Of a stretch of DNA of 64,000 nt, positions 26,436 through 35,533 are shown piece after piece (the stretch's first letter is position 1; the number at the start of each line of letters is the position of its first letter). A program made the position numbers and the translations under genes. Under the pieces are notes generated by a model that had not been told where the DNA came from, did no database searches, and saw nothing but the letters and a program-made list of their open reading frames with translations. The DNA is taken from the NCBI RefSeq assembly GCF_029690045.1, contig NZ_CP121464.1:5084001-5148000 (forward strand). The letters run 5' to 3'. This DNA comes from Janthinobacterium rivuli (GTDB lineage: Bacteria; Pseudomonadota; Gammaproteobacteria; Burkholderiales; Burkholderiaceae_D).

Positions 26436-26457
26436 TTTAGCACCCTGCACTAAAGAA

Positions 26458-26482
26458 AGCCGACCCTCGGGTCGGCTTTTTT
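26458..26482 (+). terminator. Rho-independent terminator of the lipoprotein gene
   Basis: AGCCGACC (26458-26465), loop CTCG, GGTCGGCT (26470-26477), T to 26482. Confidence 0.9.
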
Positions 26483-26527
26483 GCGTCTGGCGTTTTGTCC
26501 GCAGGATATGACGCCGGACGCAGGCAA

Positions 26528-26567
26528 TAAAAAAGGCTGACCCGGTTTGCACCGGGCCAGCCTTTTT
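26528..26567. terminator. Bidirectional terminator, lipoprotein gene / bamC
   Basis: An A-run, GGCTG-A-CCCGGT, loop TTGC, ACCGGG-C-CAGCC, then a T-run (26563-26567). Symmetrical, so it can end both the rightward lipoprotein transcript and the leftward bamC transcript. Confidence 0.85.
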
Positions 26568-26607
26568 AATGCGCGGCAGGTTTTCAAACCTGCCGCTGTC
26601 ACACCAC

Positions 26608-27801
26608 TTATTTCAGCTGCTCGTTCAGCAAGCCCAAGATCTTCTCGGCCACTGGCGAGACGTCCGGCTGGCCTTCGTTGCTGAGGATGCTGACCAGGCT
26701 GGTCGAGCCATTGCCGGCCTTGACGAGGACGCGGTAGCGCTGCGCTTCCTTGTCCTTGTCCGAGGACGAGCCCCAGCTGAACAGTTTCGAGAAGAAACCA
26801 TCTTTCTTGACCGCGTCCGGATCGACGTAACGCACGAAATACGTGCCTTGCGTGCGGTCGCGGTCTTCCACAGTGAAGCCAACGCGGTCCAGCGCCAGGC
26901 CGACACGGCGCCAGGCGCGGTCGAAACCTTCATCGACTTCGATGGCGCGCGCCGGCGTGGCGGCGTCGCCCACCAGCTTGGCGTGCAGCGGCTGCACGAT
27001 GGCGCCGTCGACGGCCGTCTTCGCTTGCGCTTCGTCGCTGGCTGCGCCCAGGCGCGTCATCAGCTTGGCCAGGAATTGCGCTTCCAGGCCAGGATCGTTG
27101 GGACGCGCGGTCCAGGTGGTAGTTTCCTTGTCGCGGCCCGTGACGACCTCTTCCACGCCACGGTGGCTGATGTAGATCTCGGTCGAGCCATCGGCCAGAC
27201 GCTCCACACGGGTGCGGAATTTGTCTTTTTCACCGGTCGAGTACATCGAATCGAAAGCCTTGCCGATGGTATTGCGGATAAAGTCTTGCGGCAGCTTGGC
27301 GCGGTTTTCGTTCCACTCGGTTTCCATGATGCCAGCCGTTGGCTGGTCGATGGCGACGGTAAAGCCCGAATCTTCCCAGAATTGCTTGAGTTGCGGCCAC
27401 AGCACTTCAGGCGATTGCTTGACGACCAGCCAGCGCTGGTTGCCCGCGCGCTCGACCTTCACGCCGCCGGCCGTGACGGGCACGACACCGACTACGCCGT
27501 CGGCGCCCACGATGACGGGCGCGCCGGCCGTGGCGTTGCGCTGCGCGTTATAGCCGGAAGCCGTGGCCACGCCGTTTTTCGAATCCGGCAAGGAGTAACG
27601 GTTGTCCTGCTGCAATTGCGTCAGGTCAGGCGGCACGTCCAGGGTGCTGGCTTTCTTGACCGACTTGTAGTCGACCTTGTCGCCGCCAACTACCGAACTG
27701 ATCATGCCGCAGCCCGCGAGGCTGGCTGCGACGGCGCCGATGACGATGCCGCGGACGGCGATGGTGGCAGGCGCCGATGGGGTTTTCTTGCAATTAGTCA
27801 T
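26608..27801 (-). CDS. bamC: Outer membrane assembly lipoprotein BamC
   Basis: Lipoprotein subunit of the BAM complex that folds beta-barrels into the outer membrane; 397 residues. The signal sequence ends in lipobox LAGC at about residue 31. A flexible N-terminal segment (DYKSVKKASTLDVPPDL) binds BamD in the family, and two helix-grip domains follow (about 115-225 and 300-395). It is 80 nt downstream of dapA in the same direction, the classic dapA-bamC (nlpB) pairing. No ribosome site is evident before the ATG at 27801. It may depend on the dapA transcript. Confidence 0.92.
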   Translation of the reverse strand: MTNCKKTPSAPATIAVRGIVIGAVAASLAGCGMISSVVGGDKVDYKSVKKASTLDVPPDLTQLQQDNRYSLPDSKNGVATASGYNAQRNATAGAPVIVGADGVVGVVPVTAGGVKVERAGNQRWLVVKQSPEVLWPQLKQFWEDSGFTVAIDQPTAGIMETEWNENRAKLPQDFIRNTIGKAFDSMYSTGEKDKFRTRVERLADGSTEIYISHRGVEEVVTGRDKETTTWTARPNDPGLEAQFLAKLMTRLGAASDEAQAKTAVDGAIVQPLHAKLVGDAATPARAIEVDEGFDRAWRRVGLALDRVGFTVEDRDRTQGTYFVRYVDPDAVKKDGFFSKLFSWGSSSDKDKEAQRYRVLVKAGNGSTSLVSILSNEGQPDVSPVAEKILGLLNEQLK

Positions 27802-27881
27802 GTCGTAACTGGATAAGAAGCTAAGTAGCAGCTGGAATCAGGGAAGGTCCGGACTGGTCAAGCCCGGGCTTGAAGTTCGGC

Positions 27882-28760
27882 TTAAGACAGAATGCCCGCA
27901 TCGCGCAAGGCATCGCGCACGGTGGCATGGCAATTTTCAGCCAGCGGCACCAGCGGCAAGCGTATGCCGGCTGGCATCAGGCCCATTTCGGCCAGCGCCC
28001 ATTTGACGGGCACCGGGTTGGGCTCGACAAACAATTTCTGGTGCAAGGGGAAAACCTTGTTATTGATGGCGATCGCCGTGGCGCGCTCGCCCGCCATCGC
28101 TGCGACGCACAGTTCGTGCATGGCGCGCGGCGCGACGTTGGCCGTCACGGAAATGTTGCCGTGGCCGCCGCAGAACATCAGCGCCATGGCCGTCGGATCA
28201 TCGCCCGAGTACACGGCGAAGTCGGCTGGCACGAGGCGCAGCAGGTCGATGCCACGGCCGATATTGCCGGTCGCATCTTTCACGCCGACGATATTCGGGA
28301 TGGCGGACAGGCGTACGATGGTTTCGTTGCTCATGTCGGCAACCGTGCGGCCCGGCACGTTGTACAGGATGACGGGGATGTCGACGGCTTCGGCGATGGC
28401 CTTGAAGTGCTGGTACATGCCTTCCTGGGTAGGACGGTTGTAGTACGGCACCACTTGCAAGACAGCATCGGCGCCCGCTTCTTTCGCATAGCGCGTCAGT
28501 TTGATGGCCTCGGCCGTGGAGTTGCCACCGGCGCCGGCGATGATAGGAATGCGTCCCTTGGCATGTTCGACGGTCAACTTGATCAGTTCGCAGTGTTCTT
28601 CCACGCTGACTGTTGCCGATTCGCCCGTCGTGCCAACGATGACGATGCTGTCCGTACCCTCGGCGATATGCCAGTCGATCAGCTTGCGCAGACCTGGAAA
28701 GTCCAGACTGCCGTCAGCGTGCATCGGGGTGACGATTGCTACAATGCTGCCCTTGATCAT
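27882..28760 (-). CDS. dapA: 4-hydroxy-tetrahydrodipicolinate synthase
   Basis: Condenses pyruvate with aspartate semialdehyde, the first committed step of lysine and meso-diaminopimelate synthesis. 292 residues, a TIM barrel of standard length. Catalytic residues are present at the textbook positions: T44-T45, Y133 and Schiff-base lysine K161 (GVKDATGN). Followed by bamC on the same strand. The nearest upstream gene is 84 nt away, so it may have its own promoter or belong to the leftward block. Confidence 0.97.
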   Translation of the reverse strand: MIKGSIVAIVTPMHADGSLDFPGLRKLIDWHIAEGTDSIVIVGTTGESATVSVEEHCELIKLTVEHAKGRIPIIAGAGGNSTAEAIKLTRYAKEAGADAVLQVVPYYNRPTQEGMYQHFKAIAEAVDIPVILYNVPGRTVADMSNETIVRLSAIPNIVGVKDATGNIGRGIDLLRLVPADFAVYSGDDPTAMALMFCGGHGNISVTANVAPRAMHELCVAAMAGERATAIAINNKVFPLHQKLFVEPNPVPVKWALAEMGLMPAGIRLPLVPLAENCHATVRDALRDAGILS

Positions 28761-28844
28761 AGTAAGTTTATAGCGCCGATAAATAAAACAACGATTGTAG
28801 CGGATAGCCCGCGCCTGTGGTGCATTCTGACATAGTATGGCCGC

Positions 28845-29417
28845 TCAAAACGTCGGCAGCAGCGCTGCCAACCGTGGAAAATCCGGCCGGACGGCGCAAA
28901 TTCGTTGCACCAGAGCAGCTTTTGGCTGTTCCACGCGCCCATCCTCATACGCTACCACACGCAAGCCCTGCTGCACCGCCCAGCTCAGCATTTCGCCTTC
29001 CTTCAGCAGGAATTTCGGATTCGACGGCTTGCCAAACTGCTCATTACCCTCGGCAAACGTTTCATACAGCAGCACGCCATCGGGCGCCAGGCTGGCAACC
29101 ATGGCTTCCAGCAGCGGCCGGTGCAGATAATTGGTGACGACGATGCCGGCAAAACGGCCGGGTGCGAAGGGCCAGACGGCGCCCGGCGCTTCCAGGTCCA
29201 CCAGCGAGGTGGTGATGCCCGTGCCGGCCGCCTTTTCCAGCATTTCCGGATCATGGTCGAGCGCGATCACGGGGTGGCCCAGGCTCACCAGGTGGCGCGC
29301 ATGGCGGCCGGCGCCGCAGGCCAGGTCCAGCACTTCGCCACCGGGAATCAGGGGCGCCCAGCGGCGCAGCCAGCCGGAAATCGCTTCGGTTTCTATTGTT
29401 GGTTCAGTTACTTGCAT
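28845..29417 (-). CDS. Class I SAM-dependent methyltransferase
   Basis: 190-residue Rossmann methyltransferase. Motif I is VLDLACGAGRHARHL, the acidic end of strand 2 is ALDHDPEM, motif II is FAGIVVTNYLHRPL, and a small-molecule type C-terminus follows (LLYETFAEGNEQFGKPSNPKFLLK). This resembles tellurite-resistance/TehB-like or UbiE-like enzymes. The substrate is unknown. GGAAG lies six bases before the ATG at 29417, which is preferred over the ATG and TTG codons 12 and 15 bases upstream. It follows the site-2 protease gene by 42 nt on the same strand. Confidence 0.85.
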   Translation of the reverse strand: MQVTEPTIETEAISGWLRRWAPLIPGGEVLDLACGAGRHARHLVSLGHPVIALDHDPEMLEKAAGTGITTSLVDLEAPGAVWPFAPGRFAGIVVTNYLHRPLLEAMVASLAPDGVLLYETFAEGNEQFGKPSNPKFLLKEGEMLSWAVQQGLRVVAYEDGRVEQPKAALVQRICAVRPDFPRLAALLPTF

Positions 29418-29459
29418 CGGTACTTCCATCAATTATTTGCGTACTTCCAGTTGCGGGCA

Positions 29460-30137
29460 TCAAGTCAATAGCGCCGTCAGGGGCGTGACCAGGGTGACAA
29501 AAATGCCGATGACAAATTCGATCGCCGCCAGCAAGGCACGGTTCAATACGCCCGTGTACATCAGCAGCACCAGGGCGCCAAACACATACAGGCTGTAGCG
29601 CTCGATGCTGGCGTAAGGGCGCGCCAGCTGCATCGGCAGCAAGCCCGTCATGATGCGTCCGCCATCGAGGGGTGGCACGGGGATCAGGTTAAACACGAAC
29701 ATGGCCGCATTCACGCTGACGCCGGCGCCCGCCATCTTGCGGAAAAACATGCCCATTTCCGTCGGCGGCATAACGCTGAGCACGACAAAGGCGATCATCC
29801 AGCCGAAGCCCATGACGAAATTGGCGCCAGGACCGGCAAACGCCACCCAGGCCATCTGCTTCTTCGGATTGCGCAAGCGGCTGAAATCGACGGGCACCGG
29901 CTTGGCATAGCCGAACGGCACCTGGATCGTGAAATACAGCATCAGGGGCAGCAGGATCGTGCCGAAAGGATCGATATGCCGGATGGGATTGAGGCTCAGC
30001 CTGCCCTCGTTCGAGGCCGTGGGATCGCCGAAATAGCGGGCCGCGTAGCCGTGCGCCGCCTCATGCAGGGAAATGGCAAACAGCACCGGCACCAGGTACA
30101 CCGCAATGGTCTGGACTATCGTATTGAAATCGCTCAT
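29460..30137 (-). CDS. Site-2 protease family (M50) membrane metalloprotease
   Basis: 225-residue polytopic zinc protease. HEAAH (H25-E26-x-x-H29) lies in the first membrane helix and the third ligand is in NLIPVPPLDGG (about 150-160), the M50 pattern. There are about five to six membrane helices and no PDZ domain, so it is the short, widespread form whose substrate is usually unknown. In related genomes it sits between YciO and other housekeeping genes, as here. Confidence 0.92.
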   Translation of the reverse strand: MSDFNTIVQTIAVYLVPVLFAISLHEAAHGYAARYFGDPTASNEGRLSLNPIRHIDPFGTILLPLMLYFTIQVPFGYAKPVPVDFSRLRNPKKQMAWVAFAGPGANFVMGFGWMIAFVVLSVMPPTEMGMFFRKMAGAGVSVNAAMFVFNLIPVPPLDGGRIMTGLLPMQLARPYASIERYSLYVFGALVLLMYTGVLNRALLAAIEFVIGIFVTLVTPLTALLT

Positions 30138-30220
30138 GACCGCGATTCTACCAGAGGCGTCCCAGGCACTTTCTTATGTTGCCATTAAAGATAGGTAAAT
30201 CCGGTGCCCTGCGCCAGCCA

Positions 30221-30844
30221 CTACAAACCCAGCACGGCCGGGTCGCCGCGTCCCACACGCACCACTTCCGGCTCCGGCCCCGTCAGGTCGATCACGGTAC
30301 TGGGGCCATGCGCGCAGACACCGCCATCGATGATCAGGTCGACCAGTTTTTCCAGCCGCTCGCGGATGGTGTCGGCATCCGTCAGGCTGTCTTCGTCGCC
30401 GGGCAGGGTCAGGGTGGCGCCCAGCAGCGGCTGGCCCAGCTCTTCCAGCAGGCATTGCACGATGCGGTGCTGCGGCACGCGCAGGCCGATGGTCTTGCGC
30501 GAAGGATGGCTGAGGCGGCGCGGCACTTCCTTGGTCGCTTCCAGGATGAAGGTATAGGCGCCGGGCGTGGCGGCCTTGAGCAGGCGGAACTGGCGGTTGT
30601 CGACCCTGGCGTACACGCCCAGCTCGCTCAAGTCGCGGCACAGCAAAGTCAGATGGTGCTTTTCATCCACGCCACGGATGCGGCGCAGGCGCTCGACGGC
30701 GCCCTTGTCGTCGAGCTGGCATACCAGCGCGTAGCAAGAATCCGTGGGCAAGGCCACGACGCCGCCGGACTGGATGATCTGCGCCGCCTGCTTGATCAGG
30801 CGCAATTGCGGATTGTCAGGGTGAATATGAAAGAATTGACTCAT
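30221..30844 (-). CDS. yciO: YciO/Sua5/YrdC-family protein (threonylcarbamoyl-AMP synthase-like)
   Basis: 207 residues, a single YrdC domain (IIQSGGVVALPTDSCYALVCQL, KHHLTLLCRDLSEL, RKTIGLRVPQH, LTDADTI). Sua5/YrdC enzymes make threonylcarbamoyl-AMP for tRNA t6A37. The YciO branch keeps the fold, but its contribution to t6A is less certain, so this may not be the cell's main enzyme. It lies 38 nt after htpX and 83 nt before the M50 protease, consistent with one leftward transcript. Confidence 0.88.
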   Translation of the reverse strand: MSQFFHIHPDNPQLRLIKQAAQIIQSGGVVALPTDSCYALVCQLDDKGAVERLRRIRGVDEKHHLTLLCRDLSELGVYARVDNRQFRLLKAATPGAYTFILEATKEVPRRLSHPSRKTIGLRVPQHRIVQCLLEELGQPLLGATLTLPGDEDSLTDADTIRERLEKLVDLIIDGGVCAHGPSTVIDLTGPEPEVVRVGRGDPAVLGL

Positions 30845-30882
30845 GTGTAAGCGTTCTGGCGAACCAGCTTGTTAAGTTAGCA

Positions 30883-31767
30883 TTATTGTACGCCGCGTAG
30901 CGCGGCGATGCGTTGTTCGAGTGGCGGATGGGTGGCGAACAGTGCGCCCCAGCCGCCATTGCCGCCGCTGATGCCCAGCGCCTGCATCGATTGCGGCAGC
31001 TCGCCCGGCGGCACGCCGCCCAGGCGGGCGAGCGCGTGCATCATCGGCGTCGGGCTGCCCAGCAGCTTGGCGGAACCGGCATCGGCGCGGAATTCGCGCT
31101 GGCGCGAGAACCAGGCCACGATGATGGAAGCGAGCAAGCCGAAGATCACTTCGCACACCATCACGGTCACAAAGTAACCGATGCCGCGCCCGCCGCCTTC
31201 ACGATTGTTATTTTTCAACAGCACATTGTCGACGAAGAATCCCACGACGCGGGCCATGAAGACGACGAAGGTATTCACCACGCCCTGGATCAGGGTCAAG
31301 GTGACCATGTCGCCATTCGCCACGTGGGCGATTTCATGGCCCAGCACGGCTTCGACTTCATCGCGGTTCATGCTTTGCAGCAAGCCAGTGGAGACGGCCA
31401 CCAGCGCCGAATTTTTAAAGGCGCCCGTGGCGAACGCATTCGCGTCGCCTTCGTACACGGCCACTTCCGGCATGCCGATGCCGGCCCGCTCGGACAGCGC
31501 GCGCACGGTATTGACCAGCCACAATTCCGTCGACGAGGTCGGGTTGTCGATCACGCGCGCGCCCGTGCTCCACTTGGCCATCGGTTTGCTGATCAACAAG
31601 GAAAAGATCGACCCCGTGAAACCGACCACCAGCGAAAACACCAGCAGGCTGCCCAGGTTCAGGGTGCTGCCGCGCGCCGGATTGCCCACGCCCAGCAAAC
31701 TGAGCACGAGCGACAGCACCAGCATCACGGCCAGGTTGGTTGCAATAAACAAGACGATACGTTTCAT
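30883..31767 (-). CDS. htpX: Membrane heat-stress protease HtpX
   Basis: 294-residue inner-membrane zinc protease of family M48 that removes misfolded membrane proteins together with FtsH. Two N-terminal membrane helices (about 5-27 and 40-60), HEIAH at 144-148 ([13 protein letters not shown]), then two more helices and the third ligand region [18 protein letters not shown] precedes the ATG. Flanked by the PHP phosphatase and yciO on the same strand. A CpxR or heat-shock element could not be identified by eye. Confidence 0.95.
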   Translation of the reverse strand: MKRIVLFIATNLAVMLVLSLVLSLLGVGNPARGSTLNLGSLLVFSLVVGFTGSIFSLLISKPMAKWSTGARVIDNPTSSTELWLVNTVRALSERAGIGMPEVAVYEGDANAFATGAFKNSALVAVSTGLLQSMNRDEVEAVLGHEIAHVANGDMVTLTLIQGVVNTFVVFMARVVGFFVDNVLLKNNNREGGGRGIGYFVTVMVCEVIFGLLASIIVAWFSRQREFRADAGSAKLLGSPTPMMHALARLGGVPPGELPQSMQALGISGGNGGWGALFATHPPLEQRIAALRGVQ

Positions 31768-31861
31768 GGGCGTTGGCTCCAGATGACACAGGAATAACTA
31801 AAAGATAAATGCGGGCACGTACATTTTCAAGCCCGCGCCGCAGGCGCAGGCCAGCCGCGCC

Positions 31862-32695
31862 CTAGAACCAGTCGTGCCAGATGGGCGTGACGTTGGCAGG
31901 TAAAGGCGGCAGCATGGCAAAATCCACGCGCGACTCGCCTGGCGCATGGAAATCCGTGCCGCGCGAAGCGAGGAAGCCGTAGGCGTTGGCCAGTTGCGCG
32001 TATTCCGGATACTGGTCCGGGCTGTGGCTACCCGTGACGACTTCGATGGCCACGCCGCCGAGCTGCTTGAACTCATCAAACAGCACGCCTTGCGCCATGT
32101 CGCTGAAGCGGTAGCGGCCCGGATGGGCGATGACAGCCACGCCGCCCGCGCCGCGTATCCAGCCCACCGCTTCGGCCAGGGTGGCCCAACGGTGTTCGAC
32201 GTAGCCGGGCTTGCCTTCCGACAGGTATTTCTTGAACACGTCAGGGATGTTCGCGCATTTGCCCATTTCCACGATGTAGCGGGCAAAGTGCGTGCGCGAC
32301 ATCAGGTCCGGGTTGCCGACGAATTTCAAGGCCCCTTCATAGGCGTCGGGGATGCCGGCCAGATCGAGCTGGCGGGCGATTTCGCGGCCACGCGCATCGC
32401 GCCCGGAACGCGTCTGGTGCAAGCCCTGCACGAGACCGGGATTGTTTTCATCGACTTGCAAGCCCACGATGTGCACGGTTTCGCCGGCCCAGGTAATGGA
32501 AATTTCCACGCCAGCCACGAAACGCATGCCCAGGTCCAGCGCGGCCGTGCGCGCGGCGGCCACGCCGGACACTTCATCGTGGTCCGTCAGCGCCCACACG
32601 TCGACGCCAGCCTTGCGCGCGTGCGCGGCCACGGCGGCGGGTGACAGCACGCCGTCGGAGATATTCGAATGACAATGCAGGTCGACTTTAAGCAT
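31862..32695 (-). CDS. PHP-family phosphatase (3',5'-nucleoside bisphosphate phosphatase / RNase AM type)
   Basis: 277 residues. Metal ligands typical of PHP domains are visible: DLHCHS (H7, H9), LTDHDE, GVEIS, AVIAHPGRY and RGTDFHAPG. Orthologues such as E. coli YciV hydrolyse 3',5'-nucleoside bisphosphates and trim RNA 5' ends, and the pairing with YciO also fits that branch. It is separated from htpX by 94 nt on the same strand. Confidence 0.88.
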   Translation of the reverse strand: MLKVDLHCHSNISDGVLSPAAVAAHARKAGVDVWALTDHDEVSGVAAARTAALDLGMRFVAGVEISITWAGETVHIVGLQVDENNPGLVQGLHQTRSGRDARGREIARQLDLAGIPDAYEGALKFVGNPDLMSRTHFARYIVEMGKCANIPDVFKKYLSEGKPGYVEHRWATLAEAVGWIRGAGGVAVIAHPGRYRFSDMAQGVLFDEFKQLGGVAIEVVTGSHSPDQYPEYAQLANAYGFLASRGTDFHAPGESRVDFAMLPPLPANVTPIWHDWF

Positions 32696-32797
32696 GTGAA
32701 AACAATACCCTGCACGGGCTCAGCATGGAAGAAGTTTTCATTGTACGCTGCTTGTCCAATCGCGCTGCAGCGTTCCCGACACATATCGGGCCAAAAA

Positions 32798-33682
32798 TCA
32801 GGCCAAAAATGCTTCCACCAGCCGTGCCAGTGCCTGCGGCTGGTCATGGTGCAGCATGTGGCCCGCGTCCAGCATCATCTCGCAGCGCACATCCTTGATA
32901 CAGGCCAAACGCCGGTCGATTTCAATGCGCGCCTGCTCCTTGGGGCCCATCCATTGCCACATATTCGTATCATCGGCCTCCACCCACAGCACGGGCGCCG
33001 TGATGCGGCGCCAGCACGCCATCACTTCTTCCACCTGGTACAGGATGGGATTGACACGCTTGTGCTGCGGGTCGCCCATGATGTCCCACTCGCCCGCCTC
33101 GTTCTGCGCCGACCAGTGTTCGGCGAGGAAGGCCGCGCGCTCGTCCGGCAGGCGCGGGTTGGTCTTTTGCAGGCGCTCGGCCACGGCCTTTTGCGTGGGA
33201 TAGCTGCGCATGGCGGGCGGCTCGCGCAATTCGTCCAGCCACTTGGCGTAGCGGCCCGGCGCCTGCTCCGGCTTGCTTGCCATCATGCCGAAGCCTTCCA
33301 GGTTGATGAAGCGGCTGATGCGCTCGGGCCGCACGCCTGCGTACAGGCCGGCCACGTTGGCGCCCATGCTGTGGCCCAGCAGATTGACGGGTGCGTCCGG
33401 CGAATAGTGCAGCAGCATGGCGTCCAGATCGGCCAGGTAATCGGGAAACCAGTAGGTGTCCGATTGCGTGTAGTCGCTGAGGCCAAAGCCGCGCCAGTCG
33501 GGCGCGATCACGTGCCAGTCGCCTTGCAACTCGTCGACGACGAACTGGAACGAGGCGGCCACGTCCATCCAGCCATGCACCATGAACACGATGGGCGCCC
33601 CTTCGCGGCCCCAGTGCCGTACATGCGTGCGGGCGCCGCGGATGTTGATGAATTCGGAACGGGAAAGTTTCATGGGTTTCAT
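32798..33682 (-). CDS. Alpha/beta hydrolase
   Basis: 294 residues. The oxyanion motif is HGWMD (about 36-40), the nucleophile elbow is GHSMG with S105, the strand-6 region is PDWRGFGLSD and the terminal His region is DAGHMLHHDQP. Epoxide-hydrolase or haloalkane-dehalogenase-like layout; the substrate is unknown. The start is set at the ATG at 33682 (MKPMKLSRSEF) after AGGCAATGAG; the longer frame to 33748 adds a segment without family character. Confidence 0.88.
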   Translation of the reverse strand: MKPMKLSRSEFINIRGARTHVRHWGREGAPIVFMVHGWMDVAASFQFVVDELQGDWHVIAPDWRGFGLSDYTQSDTYWFPDYLADLDAMLLHYSPDAPVNLLGHSMGANVAGLYAGVRPERISRFINLEGFGMMASKPEQAPGRYAKWLDELREPPAMRSYPTQKAVAERLQKTNPRLPDERAAFLAEHWSAQNEAGEWDIMGDPQHKRVNPILYQVEEVMACWRRITAPVLWVEADDTNMWQWMGPKEQARIEIDRRLACIKDVRCEMMLDAGHMLHHDQPQALARLVEAFLA

Positions 33683-33880
33683 CTCATTGCCTGCCTTGAA
33701 AGTGGCGCGAATGGCGCCACATGCTGTGTCTGTAGATAGTGCGGGCATAAAAGTACGACCGTTCGATAATTATACCGGATTGACGCCCGACGCTCGGACT
33801 TGCCCTGCAACAGCGTAAAATAGCGCAAAACTTCCGCGTCCGGCCGTGCCCGGCGCTTCCACCACCGCCACAGGCTAACG

Positions 33881-34405
33881 ATGACACTCTACCAATTGGG
33901 CGCCGATGCGCCGCAGATTGATGCTTCCGCTTTTGTTGCCGACACGGCCAATGTGATCGGCAAGGTGACCCTGGAAGCGAATACGTCCGTATGGTTCGGT
34001 GCCACGATTCGCGGCGACAACGAACGCATCACCGTGGGCGCCAACAGCAATGTGCAGGAAGGCGCCGTGCTGCATACGGATCCGGGCTATCCGCTGGACA
34101 TCGGATCGAACGTCACTATTGGCCACCAGGCAATGTTGCATGGCTGCACGATCGGCGATGGCGCCCTGATCGGCATCCAGGCCGTGATCCTGAATGGCGC
34201 GAAGATCGGCAAGAACTGCCTCGTCGGCGCGGGTGCGCTGGTCACGGAAGGCAAGGAATTTCCCGACAATATGCTGATCATCGGCTCACCGGCGAAAGCC
34301 GTGCGGGCCCTGACGGCAGACGATATCACCAGGCTACAAGGCAACGCCGTAAACTATGTGCAACGCGGCCAGCTATTTAATACGCAACTCAAGAAGATTG
34401 GATAA
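33881..34405 (+). CDS. Gamma-carbonic anhydrase family protein
   Basis: 174 residues, left-handed parallel beta-helix of hexapeptide repeats (VIGKVTLEAN..., IGDGALIGI, IGKNCLVGAG). The three zinc histidines of gamma-carbonic anhydrases are in place (H65, H82, H87). Members like YrdA are widespread and often have little measured activity, so the reaction here is uncertain. It is followed after four bases by hslO on the same strand, so the two are probably co-transcribed. Confidence 0.9.
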   Translation: MTLYQLGADAPQIDASAFVADTANVIGKVTLEANTSVWFGATIRGDNERITVGANSNVQEGAVLHTDPGYPLDIGSNVTIGHQAMLHGCTIGDGALIGIQAVILNGAKIGKNCLVGAGALVTEGKEFPDNMLIIGSPAKAVRALTADDITRLQGNAVNYVQRGQLFNTQLKKIG

Positions 34406-34409
34406 GAGA

Positions 34410-35390
34410 ATGACGACTGAAACCACGGGCGCGGTCAGCGCAGCCGTTAGCGGCCAGGATACCCTGCAAAAATTTATTTTCGACAACGCCGCCGTGCGCG
34501 GCCAGTTCATCGACGTCTCCGGCACTTGGCAGGAAGTGGTGGCGCGCCACGCCTACCCGACGGCTGTGAAAAAAGTGCTGGGCGAAATGGTGGCCGCCGC
34601 CGCCCTGCTGTCGGCCAACCTGAAATTCAACGGCTCCATCATCATGCAAATCCATGGTGACGGTCCCGTGCGCCTGATGGTGGTCGAGTGCGACTCCGAC
34701 CTGCGCCTGCGCGCCACGGCCAAGCTGGACCCGGACGCCGCCATCCCCGACGTGGCCACCGTGCCGCAATTGCTCAACGCCACCGGCAAGGGCCGCTTCA
34801 TCATCACCCTGGACCCGGCCGACAAGGTGCCAGGCCAGCAACCGTACCAGGGCATCGTGCCGCTGGACGGCGACGACATGGCGACCGTGATCGAAAACTA
34901 CATGTTGCGCTCGGAACAGCTCGATACGCGTCTGTGGCTGGCCACGGACGACACCGTCTCGCGCGGCCTGCTGCTGCAAAAGCTGCCCCACCATGGCGGC
35001 AAGGCCGAAGCGACGCCCGTGTCGGAAGAAGACGCGCTCGACACGTGGAACCGCGCCGTGATGCTGGCGTCGACCCTGAAAGAGGCGGAAATCCTGTCGA
35101 CCGATATCGACACCCTGATGCAGCGTTTGTTCTGGGAAGAAACGATCCGCGTCTTCGACCCGCTGCACCCGAGCTTCCATTGCAGTTGCACGCGTGAAAA
35201 AGTGGGCAATATGCTCAAGATGCTGGGCGAGGAAGAAGTCAACAGCACCCTGGAAGAAGTGGGACAAGTGGGCGTGAACTGCGATTTCTGCGGCCAGCAC
35301 TACGAATTCGACAAGGTCGATTGCGCGCAGCTGTTCGTCACGGATGCGCCAGCGGAAGTGTTGATTCCACCCGCAGCCAGCATTAACTAA
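34410..35390 (+). CDS. hslO: Redox-regulated chaperone Hsp33
   Basis: Cytoplasmic holdase activated by oxidative stress; 326 residues. The N-terminal substrate-binding domain is followed by the zinc redox switch, FHCSC and CDFC, the CxC...CxxC arrangement that releases zinc and forms disulfides on oxidation. The start is the ATG at 34410 (MTTETTGAVSAAVSG) after AAGAGA; an in-frame ATG at 34356 lies inside the previous gene. A hairpin with T-run follows its stop. Confidence 0.95.
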   Translation: MTTETTGAVSAAVSGQDTLQKFIFDNAAVRGQFIDVSGTWQEVVARHAYPTAVKKVLGEMVAAAALLSANLKFNGSIIMQIHGDGPVRLMVVECDSDLRLRATAKLDPDAAIPDVATVPQLLNATGKGRFIITLDPADKVPGQQPYQGIVPLDGDDMATVIENYMLRSEQLDTRLWLATDDTVSRGLLLQKLPHHGGKAEATPVSEEDALDTWNRAVMLASTLKEAEILSTDIDTLMQRLFWEETIRVFDPLHPSFHCSCTREKVGNMLKMLGEEEVNSTLEEVGQVGVNCDFCGQHYEFDKVDCAQLFVTDAPAEVLIPPAASIN

Positions 35391-35404
35391 TTGTAATATT
35401 CTTC

Positions 35405-35429
35405 GCGCCGCCCTTGAGGTGGCGCTTTT
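35405..35429 (+). terminator. Rho-independent terminator after hslO
   Basis: GCGCCGCC (35405-35412), loop CTTGA, GGTGGCGC (35418-35425) with one G-T pair, then TTTT. Confidence 0.7.
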
Positions 35430-35436
35430 GTTTCCG

Positions 35437-35480
35437 CTGTCATCCTCCCGTCATCAGTTCGTCATCAGCCCGTCATGCGC
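35437..35480 (+). promoter_or_regulatory. Probable double Pho box: four 11-bp repeats of (C/T)(C/T)GTCAT
   Basis: GTCAT recurs at 35439, 35450, 35461 and 35472, exactly 11 bp apart: CTGTCAT, CCGTCAT, TCGTCAT, CCGTCAT. The known PhoB box is two 11-bp direct repeats of CTGTCAT with a four-base spacer, so this reads as four PhoB half-sites in tandem. It lies 54 bp before a TonB receptor gene that is coupled to a glycerophosphodiester phosphodiesterase gene, both logical phosphate-starvation genes. TGTATT (35501-35506) is a possible -10. PhoB binding is inferred. Confidence 0.75.
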
Positions 35481-35533
35481 CGCCGTTACGCTGCGCAGCT
35501 TGTATTCCTCCCAATACTTTCCACAGGCTGATA